64,000 nt of DNA from Cupriavidus sp. AU9028 (GTDB lineage Bacteria > Pseudomonadota > Gammaproteobacteria > Burkholderiales > Burkholderiaceae): the NCBI RefSeq assembly GCF_019795295.1, contig NZ_JAIMCG010000005.1, positions 186,001-250,000 of the forward strand, given 5' to 3'. Shown here piece after piece: positions 17,102-25,760 of the stretch (the first letter of the stretch is position 1; each line of letters opens with the position of its first letter). The translations under genes and the position numbers were made by a program. Under the pieces are notes generated by a model. It made no database searches. It worked only from the letters and a program-made list of their open reading frames with translations, and was not told where the DNA came from.

Positions 17102-18268
17102 TCAGTAGGACTTGGGCAGGCCGAGCACGCGCTCGGCGATGAAGCACAGGATCAGCTGCGGGCTCACCGGTGCAATGCGCGGGATGTAGGACTCGCGCAG
17201 CAGCCGCTCCACACGATACTCGCGCGAGTAGCCCATGCCGCCCAGCGTCAGCACCGCGGTCTGGCAGGCGTTGTGGCCGGCTTCCGCGGCAAGGTACTTG
17301 GCCGCGTTGGCTTCCGCGCCGCAGGGCAGTCCGGCGTCGTAGCGGGCCGCGGCCTTCATCACCATCAGGTTGGCGGCCTCCAGCTGCATCCACGCGAGCG
17401 CCAGCGGATGCTGGACGCCCTGGTTGGTGCCGATCGGGCGGCCGAACACCACCCGTTCCTTTGCATACTCGGTGGCGATCGACAGGGCCGCACGACCGAG
17501 GCCCACCGCTTCGGCGGCGATCAGGATGCGCTCCGGGTTCAACCCATGCAGGATGTATTCGAAGCCGCGGCCCTCTTCACCGATGCGGTCCTCCTCGGGG
17601 ATGAACAGCTCGTCGATGAACAGCATGTTCGAATCGACCGCCGCGCGGCCCATCTTGTCGATCTCGCGCACTTCCACGCGCTCGCGGTCCAGCGCCGTGT
17701 AGAACAGCGTCAGTCCTTCGGTCGGTTTGCCGACCTCCGCCAGCGACCGGGTACGGGCCAGCAGCAGCATGCGGTCGGCCACCTGCGCCGTGGAGATCCA
17801 GATCTTGCGGCCGCTGACCGAATAGCCGCCCTCGACCTTGTGCGCGACAGTCTTGAGCCGGGTCGTGTCCAGCCCGGCATCCGGCTCGGTGACGGCAAAG
17901 CAGGCCTTTTCCTGGCCCGCGATCAGCGGCGGCAGGAAACGGGTTTGCTGCTGCGGCGAGCCGAACACCACGACCGGGTTCAGGCCGAAGACGTTCATGT
18001 GCACCGCGGAGGCGCCGCTCATGCCCGCGCCGGACTCGGCGATGGTCTGCATCACCAGCGCGGCTTCCAGGATGCCGAGCCCCGCGCCGCCCAGCGTTTC
18101 GGGCATCGCTACGCCCAGCCAGCCGCCTTCGCACAGGGCGCGGTGAAAGTCATGGGGAAACGTCGCGGTGCGGTCCCGCTCGTCCCAGTAGTGCATGTCG
18201 AACGGCGCGCAGACACTGCGCACGGCCTCGACGATGGCATGCTGCTGATCGGTCAGTTCGAAGTTCAA
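17102..18268 (-). CDS. Acyl-CoA dehydrogenase
   Basis: 388 residues when started at the TTG at 18268 (LNFELTDQQHAIVEAVRSV), preceded by GAGG at 5 bases; the frame further upstream only reads repeat DNA. Conserved pieces: FAVTEPDAGLDTTRLKT (FAD and substrate loop), GRKIWISTAQVAD and the C-terminal GGMGYSREYRVERLLRES. It oxidises an acyl-CoA to the enoyl-CoA. It overlaps functionally and positionally with the CaiB gene. Substrate unknown. Confidence 0.92.
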   Translation of the reverse strand: MNFELTDQQHAIVEAVRSVCAPFDMHYWDERDRTATFPHDFHRALCEGGWLGVAMPETLGGAGLGILEAALVMQTIAESGAGMSGASAVHMNVFGLNPVVVFGSPQQQTRFLPPLIAGQEKACFAVTEPDAGLDTTRLKTVAHKVEGGYSVSGRKIWISTAQVADRMLLLARTRSLAEVGKPTEGLTLFYTALDRERVEVREIDKMGRAAVDSNMLFIDELFIPEEDRIGEEGRGFEYILHGLNPERILIAAEAVGLGRAALSIATEYAKERVVFGRPIGTNQGVQHPLALAWMQLEAANLMVMKAAARYDAGLPCGAEANAAKYLAAEAGHNACQTAVLTLGGMGYSREYRVERLLRESYIPRIAPVSPQLILCFIAERVLGLPKSY

Positions 18269-18303
18269 GGGAGCCTCGATCGAGTGTTTTGGTGGGTCTG
18301 AGT

Positions 18304-18600
18304 CACTGGGTCCCCGCCTGCGCGGGGACGACAGGGGTGGCGAAGGACGGCGGCGCTTGCCAACCACCTCGTCGTCCCCGCGCAGGCGGGGACCCAGCGT
18401 CTTTCGTTGAGCGACATCGCGGTCTTCAAGCCACTGGGTCCCCGCGTTCGCGGGGACGACAGGGGTGTGCGAAGGACGGCGGCGCTTGCCGACCACCCCG
18501 TCGTCCCCGCGCAGGCGGGGACCCAGCGTCTTTCGTTCAGCGACATCGCGGTTTTCAAGCCACTGGGTCCCCGCGTTCGCGGGGACGACAACAGTTGTGC
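18304..18600. repeat. 128-bp tandem repeat (two full units plus partial third) built from GTCCCCGC palindromes
   Basis: Units begin with CACTGGGTCCCCGC at 18304, 18432 and 18561 (periods 128 and 129). Each full unit holds two facing copies of the palindrome GTCCCCGCxxxxGCGGGGAC, giving five palindromes overall. Between the palindromes are near-identical stretches (GGACGGCGGCGCTTGCC and AGCGACATCGCGGT). The array separates the Bug gene from the acyl-CoA dehydrogenase gene and fills 18269-18637; no gene lies in it. Confidence 0.92.
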
Positions 18601-18637
18601 GAACGACTGTGGCGCTGGCAAACCAGCGCGAAACGGA

Positions 18638-19621
18638 TCACTCCGGCTTGATCCCCGCATCGCGCACCAGCCGCGACCACTTGTCCAGTTCGGCCGAGAC
18701 GAACTTGCCCAGCTCCCCGGGCGTGCTGCCGATCGGCTCGAAGCCGAAGGCGTTGTACTGCGAGGCAAGCTGCGGATTGGAGACGATCGCCACCAGCTCG
18801 CGGTTCAGCCGCTCGATCACCGGCGCAGGCGTGCCGGCGGGCGCGAACACGCCGTTCCAGGAGGTGATGTCGAACCCCTTCAGTTCGGGCACGCTCGCCA
18901 GCGGCGGGACGTCGGGCAACAGTTTGCTCGGCTGTGCGGTGGTGACGCCGATCGCGCGCAGCTTGCCGGCGCGGACGTTGGCGATGCCCGCGGCGAAGTC
19001 GACGAACATCAGCTGGATCTGGCCGCCGATCACGTCGGTCATCGCCGGCGGCGTGCTCTTGTACGGCACGTGCAGCAGGTTCAGCCCCGCCATGCGCGCC
19101 AGCGTCGCGCCGGAGACGATGCCGGTGCTGTTGCCGCTGCCGTAGGACATGCCGGGATGCGCCTTGCTGTAGGCGATGAACTCGCTGACGGTGCGGATCG
19201 GCAGCGACGGACTGACCACGAGCATGAACGGCAGGTTGCCCATGCGGGCGACCGGCGCGAAGTCCTTGACCGGGTCGTAGCGCAGCTGCTTCATCAGCGA
19301 CGGGTTCGCCGAGTGCGTGGTGTTGGTCGTCATGAACAGCGTATAGCCGTCGGGCGCGGCCTTGGCGACGTATTCGGCGGCGATGGTACCGTTGGCGCCC
19401 GGCTTGTTCTCCACCAGCACCGGCTGCCCCAGCGCATCGCCCAGATGCTTGGCCGTCAGCCGTGCGACCGCGTCAGTACCGCTGCCCGCCGCGAACGGCA
19501 CCACCAGCTTGACCGGACGGTCGGGGAAGTTCTGCGCCAGAGCCGGCGTGCTGGCGGCTAACCCCAGCAGACCCGCGCATACGCCCATCAGCGATAGCGT
19601 GCGCTTCCATTGCTTGTTCAT
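18638..19621 (-). CDS. Bug/TctC-family tripartite tricarboxylate transporter substrate receptor
   Basis: 327 residues. Signal peptide of about 29 residues ending ALA/QNFPDRPVKLVVPFAAG; then VLVENKPGANGT, the DGYTLF motif and VPYKSTPPAMTDVIGG. GAGGAGAC lies before the ATG. It probably binds the carboxylic acid that CaiB and the acyl-CoA dehydrogenase process. Third Bug receptor of the window, and like the others it lacks adjacent membrane components. Confidence 0.93.
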   Translation of the reverse strand: MNKQWKRTLSLMGVCAGLLGLAASTPALAQNFPDRPVKLVVPFAAGSGTDAVARLTAKHLGDALGQPVLVENKPGANGTIAAEYVAKAAPDGYTLFMTTNTTHSANPSLMKQLRYDPVKDFAPVARMGNLPFMLVVSPSLPIRTVSEFIAYSKAHPGMSYGSGNSTGIVSGATLARMAGLNLLHVPYKSTPPAMTDVIGGQIQLMFVDFAAGIANVRAGKLRAIGVTTAQPSKLLPDVPPLASVPELKGFDITSWNGVFAPAGTPAPVIERLNRELVAIVSNPQLASQYNAFGFEPIGSTPGELGKFVSAELDKWSRLVRDAGIKPE

Positions 19622-19669
19622 GGCATGTCTCCTCGTTGTGGTTTTGTTTGCCTTGCACTGCCTCGTTGG

Positions 19670-20056
19670 CTAGGGCCGCCGCACGCGCTCGGGCGACTCC
19701 TCATACGGCGGCGAATAGATGACCAGCACCTTCACCGGCTCGTCGCTGATCACGGTGAACACATGCATGGCGTCGGCGGGAAAGAAGCAGCAATCCCCGG
19801 GGCCCAGCTCGCGCCGTTGCCCGCCCACTTCGGCGAGCGCCCGGCCTTCGAGCACATAGCAAACCTGCTCGATGCCCGGATGCGCATGCGGCAGTGCGCC
19901 CTTGCCCTTTTCGATCGTGCCGTGCACGACCTCGAGCTGGCGGGCGCCGACGGTGTCGGGACCGATCAGGCGCCGGTTCAGCGTGCCGACGTGGTTGGCC
20001 GGGTGGTAGCCGGGGGTGTCGGCCAGCGACACGAAGTAGGTAGGGTGGTCTTGCAT
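19670..20056 (-). CDS. Cupin-domain protein
   Basis: 128 residues, single cupin fold. Metal site: PHAHPGIEQVCYVLEG (two His and Glu) and the second motif ending AMHVF. GGAG lies 5 bases before the ATG. First gene of the minus-strand acid cluster, 48 bases before the Bug gene, directly behind a 27-bp dyad. Small cupins in such clusters may be isomerases, dioxygenases or sensors; the sequence does not decide. Confidence 0.85.
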   Translation of the reverse strand: MQDHPTYFVSLADTPGYHPANHVGTLNRRLIGPDTVGARQLEVVHGTIEKGKGALPHAHPGIEQVCYVLEGRALAEVGGQRRELGPGDCCFFPADAMHVFTVISDEPVKVLVIYSPPYEESPERVRRP

Positions 20057-20080
20057 GTCTGCTCCGCTTCCGTTTCCTTC

Positions 20081-20107
20081 CGTATTTCGAATAAGTATTC
20101 ATATACG
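20081..20107. promoter_or_regulatory. Candidate operator (nested dyad) upstream of the cupin gene
   Basis: CGTAT, three bases, GAATA, AG, TATTC, two bases, ATACG: nested inverted repeats over 27 bp, 25 bases before the start of the first gene of the cluster. An IclR-type regulator from the same cluster is the obvious candidate. The remaining 20108-20380 holds no gene that I can support. Confidence 0.55.
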
Positions 20108-20380
20108 TGAAGTAGAAGGTCAAGGCGTTTTCCGCTTCCCGCGGGTAAACGAGGGCGCGTCAAACGTCCTGCGGCAGCAGGGATCTGGCGGAGGGACCGC
20201 AACGGTGGAGCGTTCGGCGTCAGCCGAAAGGAAAGGCGCGCGTCTGGCCTGGAAGTTGCGTTTCCGCTACGACTGCCCGCGGCGACGACAACACGACCGA
20301 ACGGCAAAAGGCCACGCTACTCGGGCCGGCGAAGGCCGTGGCGCTGCACGAAAACGAGATGGGGGGAACGGCAATGGGGA

Positions 20381-20455
<75 letters not shown>

Positions 20456-20487
20456 ATTGCATAGCCGGGTTCAGACGAACCGGCATT

Positions 20488-20563
20488 TGGAGCGGGAGAC
20501 GAGTCTCGAACTCGCGACCTCAACCTTGGCAAGGTTGCGCTCTACCAACTGAGCTACTCCCGC
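20488..20563 (-). tRNA. tRNA-Gly (GCC anticodon)
   Basis: Minus-strand cloverleaf: acceptor GCGGGAG/CTCCCGC, anticodon loop TTGCCAA flanked by CAACC/GGTTG, T-arm with GTTCGAGA, and encoded CCA. Confidence 0.97.
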
Positions 20564-20567
20564 TTGA

Positions 20568-20643
20568 TGGCTCCCCGACCTGGGCTCGAACCAGGGACCT
20601 GCGGATTAACAGTCCGTCGCTCTACCGACTGAGCTATCGGGGA
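20568..20643 (-). tRNA. tRNA-Asn (GTT anticodon)
   Basis: Minus-strand cloverleaf: acceptor TCCCCGA/TCGGGGA, anticodon loop CTGTTAA flanked by CGGA/TCCG, T-arm with GTTCGAGC, and encoded CCA. First tRNA of the operon, four bases before tRNA-Gly. Confidence 0.97.
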
Positions 20644-20669
20644 ATTGCATCGCAATGCGAAGAGGCCGG

Positions 20670-20699
20670 ATTCTACTATCGCTTTTGCCGTTACTGCAA
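20670..20699 (-). promoter_or_regulatory. Sigma70-type promoter of the tRNA operon
   Basis: On the minus strand, -35 TTGCAG, 18-base spacer, -10 TAGAAT, then a GC-rich discriminator, placing the start just ahead of tRNA-Asn. It lies back to back with manC. Confidence 0.7.
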
Positions 20700-20734
20700 G
20701 CCAATTGCAGCTTTTGCGATACCACGGAGTTGAC

Positions 20735-22153
20735 ATGCAAATCATCCCTGTGATTCTGTGCGGCGGCAGCGGCAAGCGGCTGTGGCCCATGTCGCGTGGC
20801 GGTTTCCCCAAGCAGTACCTCGCCCTGGTCGGTCAGCAGACGCTGGTCCAGCAGACCGCCTTGCGCGCGAGGAGCGTCGCGGGCGCGGCCCCGCCTATCG
20901 TCATTACCAACGCCGAGCAGCGCTTTCTTGCCGCGGAGCAATTGCGCAGCGCGGACATCGAGGCGTCCGCCATCGTGCTGGAGCCGGTGGGGCGCGATAC
21001 CGCGCCTGCCGTCGCGGTGGCCGCATTGCTCGCGCTCCAGGATTGCGGCGATGCCTTGCTGCTGGCGATGCCATCGGACCACGTCATCTGCAACACCAGC
21101 CGCTTCGCGGAACTGACCGCGATGGCGGCCGAGGTCGCGAAGGAGGACTTCCTGGTGACGTTCGGCATCGAACCGGCCAGCCCGCATACGGGGTACGGCT
21201 ATATCCGCCGCGGCACGCCACTGCGGGACGGCGTCTACCAGATCGACCGCTTCGTCGAGAAGCCGGACGACGCCACGGCGAGCCGTTTCCTGCAGGAGGG
21301 CGGCTACTACTGGAACAGCGGCATGTTCCTGTTCAAGGCCTCGGCCTTTCTGGACGAACTGCGCCAGCATGCGCCTGCCATTCTGCGGCACGCGAGCGAG
21401 GCGCTCGAGGCGAGCTCGCGCGACGAGGATTTCCTGCGGCTGGAGGAGGCGTCGTTCAGCGCCAGCCCCGAGCTGTCGATCGACTACGCCGTGATGGAGA
21501 AGACCGGCCGCGCCGCGGTGGTGGCGGCGTCCGACCTTGGCTGGAACGACATCGGCTCCTGGGCCGCGCTATCGGAAATCGCGCCGCGCGACGACGACGG
21601 CAATGCCACCCTCGGCGACGTGCTGACCGAGGGGGCGAGCAATTCGTATATCCGGGCCGAACACCGCATGGTTGCAGCGGTTGGCGTCAGCGACCTGGTG
21701 ATCGTGGAGACCGCGGACGCGGTGCTCGTCGCCCATCTGGACCGGACCCAGGACGTCAAGCAGATCGTCGAGCGTCTGAACGAGTGCCATCGCTGCGAGT
21801 CCGTCACGCACCGCCGCGTGTACCGCCCCTGGGGGAGTTACGAAGGCATCGACCATGGCGACCGCTTCCAGGTCAAGCGCATCGTGGTCAAGCCCGGCTC
21901 GTCACTGAGCCTGCAGATGCATCACCACCGCGCCGAGCACTGGGTGGTGGTACGCGGCACCGCGCGCGTATCGAACGAGGACAAGGTGATGCTGCTGACC
22001 GAGAACCAATCGACCTATATTCCGCTCGGTGCTCGCCACCGCCTGGAGAATCCGGGGAAGATTCCGCTGGAGCTGATCGAAGTGCAATCGGGCTCGTATC
22101 TCGGGGAGGACGACATCATCCGGTTCGAAGACAACTACGGGCGAGGAGCCTGA
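20735..22153 (+). CDS. manC: Mannose-1-phosphate guanylyltransferase / mannose-6-phosphate isomerase
   Basis: 472 residues. Nucleotidyltransferase half with ILCGGSGKRLWPMSRGGFPK at residues 6-25 and FVEKPD for the pyrophosphorylase site; C-terminal type II PMI cupin with RPWGSYEGI and QMHHHRAEHW. It makes GDP-mannose for extracellular or capsular polysaccharide. The start at 20735 has GGAG five bases upstream; the longer frame runs into the tRNA promoter. No other polysaccharide gene is adjacent. Confidence 0.93.
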   Translation: MQIIPVILCGGSGKRLWPMSRGGFPKQYLALVGQQTLVQQTALRARSVAGAAPPIVITNAEQRFLAAEQLRSADIEASAIVLEPVGRDTAPAVAVAALLALQDCGDALLLAMPSDHVICNTSRFAELTAMAAEVAKEDFLVTFGIEPASPHTGYGYIRRGTPLRDGVYQIDRFVEKPDDATASRFLQEGGYYWNSGMFLFKASAFLDELRQHAPAILRHASEALEASSRDEDFLRLEEASFSASPELSIDYAVMEKTGRAAVVAASDLGWNDIGSWAALSEIAPRDDDGNATLGDVLTEGASNSYIRAEHRMVAAVGVSDLVIVETADAVLVAHLDRTQDVKQIVERLNECHRCESVTHRRVYRPWGSYEGIDHGDRFQVKRIVVKPGSSLSLQMHHHRAEHWVVVRGTARVSNEDKVMLLTENQSTYIPLGARHRLENPGKIPLELIEVQSGSYLGEDDIIRFEDNYGRGA

Positions 22154-22246
22154 GCCGGACGGTGGACCGGACCCATGCACCAGGTCCATGCACCGGGTTC
22201 ATTCAAGGCGAGCCGACCCGGCGAGCAGGCACGCCCCCTATCCGGC

Positions 22247-23842
22247 TTACCCGCGTTCGTCCGCCTCCGGCAGTTGTCCACTCTCCACCACCGCCAGCAG
22301 CATCTGCAGTTTGGGCAGCTCTACCGGCTTGACGATATGGAAGGCGAAGCCGGCGGCCTTGCTCTCCGCACGGTCGCCCGGCTGGCCAAAACCGGTCATC
22401 GCGGCGTAGACGGTGTGCTGCCACTCCGGCAGCGCGCGCAAGCCCCGCAGCAGGGCGAAGCCGTCGACCATCGGCATCGCCAGGTCCAGCAGGGCGAGAT
22501 CGGGCACGAAGTCGCTGGAGCGCTCCATCGCTTCCTCGGCATCGTAGGCCACGCGCACATCGTGTCCCAGCACCTGCAACAGCATGCCCAGGCTGTCGGC
22601 CGAATCGCGGTTGTCGTCGACCACCAGCACGCGCAGCTGGCGCGTGGCCTCCGGCACCCGCGTGTCTCTCGCTTCTTCCGCCGGCGCCAGCCCCAGCGGC
22701 AGCCGCACCGTGAAGGTGGCGCCCATCCCTTCGCCGGCACTGCTGGCCCGGATGCTGCCGCCATGCAGTTCCACCAGCGACCGGCACAACGACAGGCCGA
22801 TGCCAAGGCCGCCTTCCTCCGACACCTTGGCGCCGGCCTTGCTCTGGAAGAACAGGTCGAAGACGTTCTCCAGGTCCTCCGCCGCGATGCCGCGCCCTTC
22901 GTCCCGCACGCGCAGCTCCAGCGCCTGCGCTTCCAGCTGGCAGGACACCTCGATCCGGCTGGCCGGGGGCGAGAACTTGGAGGAGTTCAGCAGCAGGTTC
23001 TGCAAGACCTGGATCAGCCGGATCGAGTCGGCCCGCAGCACGACTGGCATCGGCGGCAGTCGCAGGTCCAGTTGCTGCCGCCGACGGTCCAGCGACGGGC
23101 GCGCCGACTCCACCGCGCGCGCCACGATGTCCGACAGCTCGACGCGGCTCAGTTGCAGCTCGACCTTGCCCGAGGTGATTCGTCCCATATCCAGCAGGTC
23201 GTCCACCAGCCGCGTCAGGTGCGTCAACTGGCGGTCCAGCACCGCCTGGCAGTGGCTCAGCGTCGTGCTGGCCGCGCTGCCCACCGCCACGCCTTCCAGC
23301 CGCATCAGGTTGACGGCGTTGCGCATCGGCGCGATCGGATTGCGCAGTTCATGCGACAGCGTGGCCAGGAACTGGCTCATGCGGCGGCTCGACTCTTCGA
23401 GTTCCTGCAGCCGTTTGCGCTCGCTCATGTCCCGGGTCACCTTGGCGAACCCTTCGAGATTGCGATGCTCGTCGTACAGCGCGGTAATGATGACGTTGGC
23501 CCAGAACAGCGTGCCGTCCTTGCGCACGCGCCAGCCCTCGTCCTCGAAGCGCCCGATCTTTGCCGCCTGCTCGAGTTCGAATTCCGGCCAGCCGCGAGCG
23601 ACGGCATCCGGCGTGTAGAAGCAGGAAAAATGGCGCCCGATGATCTCGTGGGCGGCATAGCCCTTGATCTTGCCCACGCCGCGGTTCCAGCTGGTCACAT
23701 TGCCGCGGGGGTCGAGCGTGAAGATGGCGTAGTCCTGGATGGCCTCGACAAGCATCTGATAGCGGCTTTCGAGGCGTGCACCGGTGTCCGTCTGCGCGGG
23801 TCTTGCCGGTGCCCCCCGTGCGGGGGTGGGGGTGGATGGCAT
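22247..23842 (-). CDS. PAS-domain hybrid sensor histidine kinase
   Basis: 531 residues, cytoplasmic (no membrane segment). PAS domain about 25-140 with a PAC motif (FAKVTRDMSERKRLQ), HisKA with the phospho-His in ATLSHELRNP (about residue 165), HATPase with NLLLNSSKF, DEGRGIA and GLGIGLSLCRSLV, and a C-terminal receiver with phospho-Asp in LALLDLAMP (about 454). The PAS core resembles light/redox-type PAS (DYAIFTLDPRG, IIGRHFSCFY) but lacks an obvious flavin-cysteine motif. No output regulator is adjacent. The ATG at 23842 follows GGAAG. Confidence 0.92.
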   Translation of the reverse strand: MPSTPTPARGAPARPAQTDTGARLESRYQMLVEAIQDYAIFTLDPRGNVTSWNRGVGKIKGYAAHEIIGRHFSCFYTPDAVARGWPEFELEQAAKIGRFEDEGWRVRKDGTLFWANVIITALYDEHRNLEGFAKVTRDMSERKRLQELEESSRRMSQFLATLSHELRNPIAPMRNAVNLMRLEGVAVGSAASTTLSHCQAVLDRQLTHLTRLVDDLLDMGRITSGKVELQLSRVELSDIVARAVESARPSLDRRRQQLDLRLPPMPVVLRADSIRLIQVLQNLLLNSSKFSPPASRIEVSCQLEAQALELRVRDEGRGIAAEDLENVFDLFFQSKAGAKVSEEGGLGIGLSLCRSLVELHGGSIRASSAGEGMGATFTVRLPLGLAPAEEARDTRVPEATRQLRVLVVDDNRDSADSLGMLLQVLGHDVRVAYDAEEAMERSSDFVPDLALLDLAMPMVDGFALLRGLRALPEWQHTVYAAMTGFGQPGDRAESKAAGFAFHIVKPVELPKLQMLLAVVESGQLPEADERG

Positions 23843-23933
23843 GGCATTCGCTTCCGCTTGAAGATGTCGGAAGAATACAACTAATGCACATTGCCCGGCC
23901 ACCCTGCAATGGCCGCAAGGGCCACATTGCGGG

Positions 23934-23959
23934 AAAAAAGCCCCGTCAAGGACGGGGCT
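23934..23959 (-). terminator. Rho-independent terminator downstream of the TTC38-like gene
   Basis: On the minus strand AGCCCCGTC, loop CTT, GACGGGGCT, then TTTTT: a perfect 9-bp stem with a T-run about 100 bases after the TTC38-like stop and before the PAS kinase gene. It makes the TTC38-like gene a separate transcript. Confidence 0.88.
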
Positions 23960-24058
23960 GCGAGTTGCAAACCGCGGGGCGGCGCCGCATCCGGTCCCTG
24001 GCCGAAGCACTCGGGGAGGGAGCTCGACAAGGCGCGACCCCCGTGTTGGCGATGCCGC

Positions 24059-25450
24059 TCAGGCGGCCCGCTGCACGGCTGCCACCGGCGAGGTGCGCTG
24101 CTCTGCCGCCTCCAGGTCGTCTTCGATCGCCAGCGCCCGCACCCGCTGGGCCAGCCGATGCAGGCTCGGATTCATCGGCTTGAGCTCCGTCCGCTCGGCG
24201 GCGAGCGCCTGGGCCAGCCGGGTGTTGCCACCCCGCAACGCCGCCTCGATCAGGGTCAGGTTCAGCACGTCGCGCTGGGCATGGCTGCCGCCAAAGCGCT
24301 GCGCGATCAGCCGGGTCGCGCCGAGCAACTCGATGACGCGATCGTAATCGCGCGCCTCGTAGGCGATCAGCGCTTCCACCACCGGCAGGCCGACGTCGCG
24401 CGACATTGCCGCGTTCGCGCCGCTGCCGCGCGCCGCCCGCTCCATCGCCGCGACCAGCCGGGCGAACGCCGCCGGCCGGTCATCCCCCAGGTAGGCCATC
24501 GCCGCGTGGACATCGTTGAAGGCGTACTGCCCCTCGGCGCCGCGCGCCTCCCAGGTGTCGGCCAGCTCCTTCCAGCGGTCCCCGACATCGACGCCGCGCA
24601 AGCAGAGCCGCCACAGCATCGCACTGGCGTCGATCACATCCAGCGCGACGGCCGAATGGCCCGAGCGGATCCGCTCGTCGTACAGGGCCAGCACGCGCTC
24701 CGTGTCGCAACGCTCGAGGTGGAACAGCGTCAGGTGCCACCAGTTGTGCACGGCCATCATGTTGTCCTGCGACCAGTCCGCGGCGCGTGCCTGCAGCCAT
24801 TCGATGCCGTCATCGGTGCGGCCCTGCATCTCCATCACATGCGCGACGGCATGGATGGCCCAGGGGTCGCGCGCATTGATTTCCAGCGCGAAGCGGCCGC
24901 GCTCTTCCGCCTGCTCGTACAGGAAGGTCTCTTCCAGACCGAAGGCATGCATGCCGAGCACATGGCTGAAGCCCGGCACCGCGGCATTCCAGTGCGGCAG
25001 CACCTGGGCGACGCGATCGCGCAGCATGCTGGACTGGCCGAGGAAAAAGTCGGTCAGATGAGCGACCTGGATCGCCAGCAGGTCGCGCGGGTAATCGACC
25101 ACGATCTGTCCATACAGGCGATTGGCGCGGCAGAAGTCGCCCTCCAGCCAGGCACGGGCGGCGGCCAGATGGCGCTGCTCGCGCTCGTTGGCGCGCCCCA
25201 GGTGCGCGTCCGCCTGCTCCAGCGCCTGGCGCAGCATCGGCATCACGGCGCCGTCCCCGGCGGTGACCAGTAGTCCGGCTCGCATGGCGTGGCCCATCAT
25301 GAAGTCCGGCTCTTCGGCGAGCGCGTTTTCGATCAGCGTCAGGGGGTCGCCGTAATAGCCGTTGAACAGCTCGAGCGCCGCGTCGTAGCGCTCGATCGAC
25401 CGGCTGTTGCCGGACGAGACCTTCAGATGCCGTGCGTCGGTGTGTTCCAT
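24059..25450 (-). CDS. TTC38-family tetratricopeptide repeat protein
   Basis: 463 residues, close to the length of animal TTC38. It opens as the family does (RYDAALELFNGYYGDPLTLIENALAEEPDFMMGHAMRAGLL) and contains typical TTC38 pieces: HLTDFFLGQSSMLRDR, HVLGMHAFGLEE, AIHAVAHVMEMQGR and HNWWHLTLFHLE. The His-rich conserved positions (HVMEMQGR, HNWWHL) are a family mark. No enzymatic activity is established for the family to my knowledge. Start MEHTDARH with GGAAGA upstream. It is divergent from a 1372-residue BTAD regulator, with 310 bases between them, and has its own terminator. Confidence 0.85.
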   Translation of the reverse strand: MEHTDARHLKVSSGNSRSIERYDAALELFNGYYGDPLTLIENALAEEPDFMMGHAMRAGLLVTAGDGAVMPMLRQALEQADAHLGRANEREQRHLAAARAWLEGDFCRANRLYGQIVVDYPRDLLAIQVAHLTDFFLGQSSMLRDRVAQVLPHWNAAVPGFSHVLGMHAFGLEETFLYEQAEERGRFALEINARDPWAIHAVAHVMEMQGRTDDGIEWLQARAADWSQDNMMAVHNWWHLTLFHLERCDTERVLALYDERIRSGHSAVALDVIDASAMLWRLCLRGVDVGDRWKELADTWEARGAEGQYAFNDVHAAMAYLGDDRPAAFARLVAAMERAARGSGANAAMSRDVGLPVVEALIAYEARDYDRVIELLGATRLIAQRFGGSHAQRDVLNLTLIEAALRGGNTRLAQALAAERTELKPMNPSLHRLAQRVRALAIEDDLEAAEQRTSPVAAVQRAA

Positions 25451-25561
25451 GATGTCTTCCTTGGTCGAGGCGGATACAACGGACCTGGAATGCCAGGCCC
25501 TTGCCGGTGAAACCGGTAAGGCCAAGCGTAGGAAGGGGCTGTGAAGGGTCCGTGCGGCGCG

Positions 25562-25583
25562 GCGTGAAAGAAGCGTGAAAGTT
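25562..25583. promoter_or_regulatory. Direct repeats GCGTGAAAG with 11-bp period in the TTC38/BTAD intergenic region
   Basis: GCGTGAAAGAA is followed at once by GCGTGAAAGTT. Related GTGAA elements lie at 25541, 25600 and 25507. Direct heptamer-like repeats spaced one helical turn are the recognised binding layout of SARP/BTAD-type winged-helix activators, and a BTAD protein is encoded next to them. Confidence 0.6.
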
Positions 25584-25760
25584 GGGCCGCTCGCGCGGCG
25601 TGAATGCGCGATTCGTTTCCGAATTGCCGCGCTGCGTCGTCTATAACGACTATCTGGACAGCTGCGCGGCAGTTTGCGCGAAAGCGCGCGCCCGCACGGG
25701 CACTGGCCGTACGGCAGTGCTCCCACCGCAAGTACCAAAGCCCCCAGGGGCGCTCTGGCC

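Noticed and set aside
17102-18496. Longer N-terminus for the acyl-CoA dehydrogenase
   Set aside because: The extra residues only translate the intergenic palindrome array; a TTG with GAGG fits the family start.
18304-18600. Possible CRISPR array
   Set aside because: The repeats are 128-bp units containing palindromes in both orientations, without unique spacers or cas genes.
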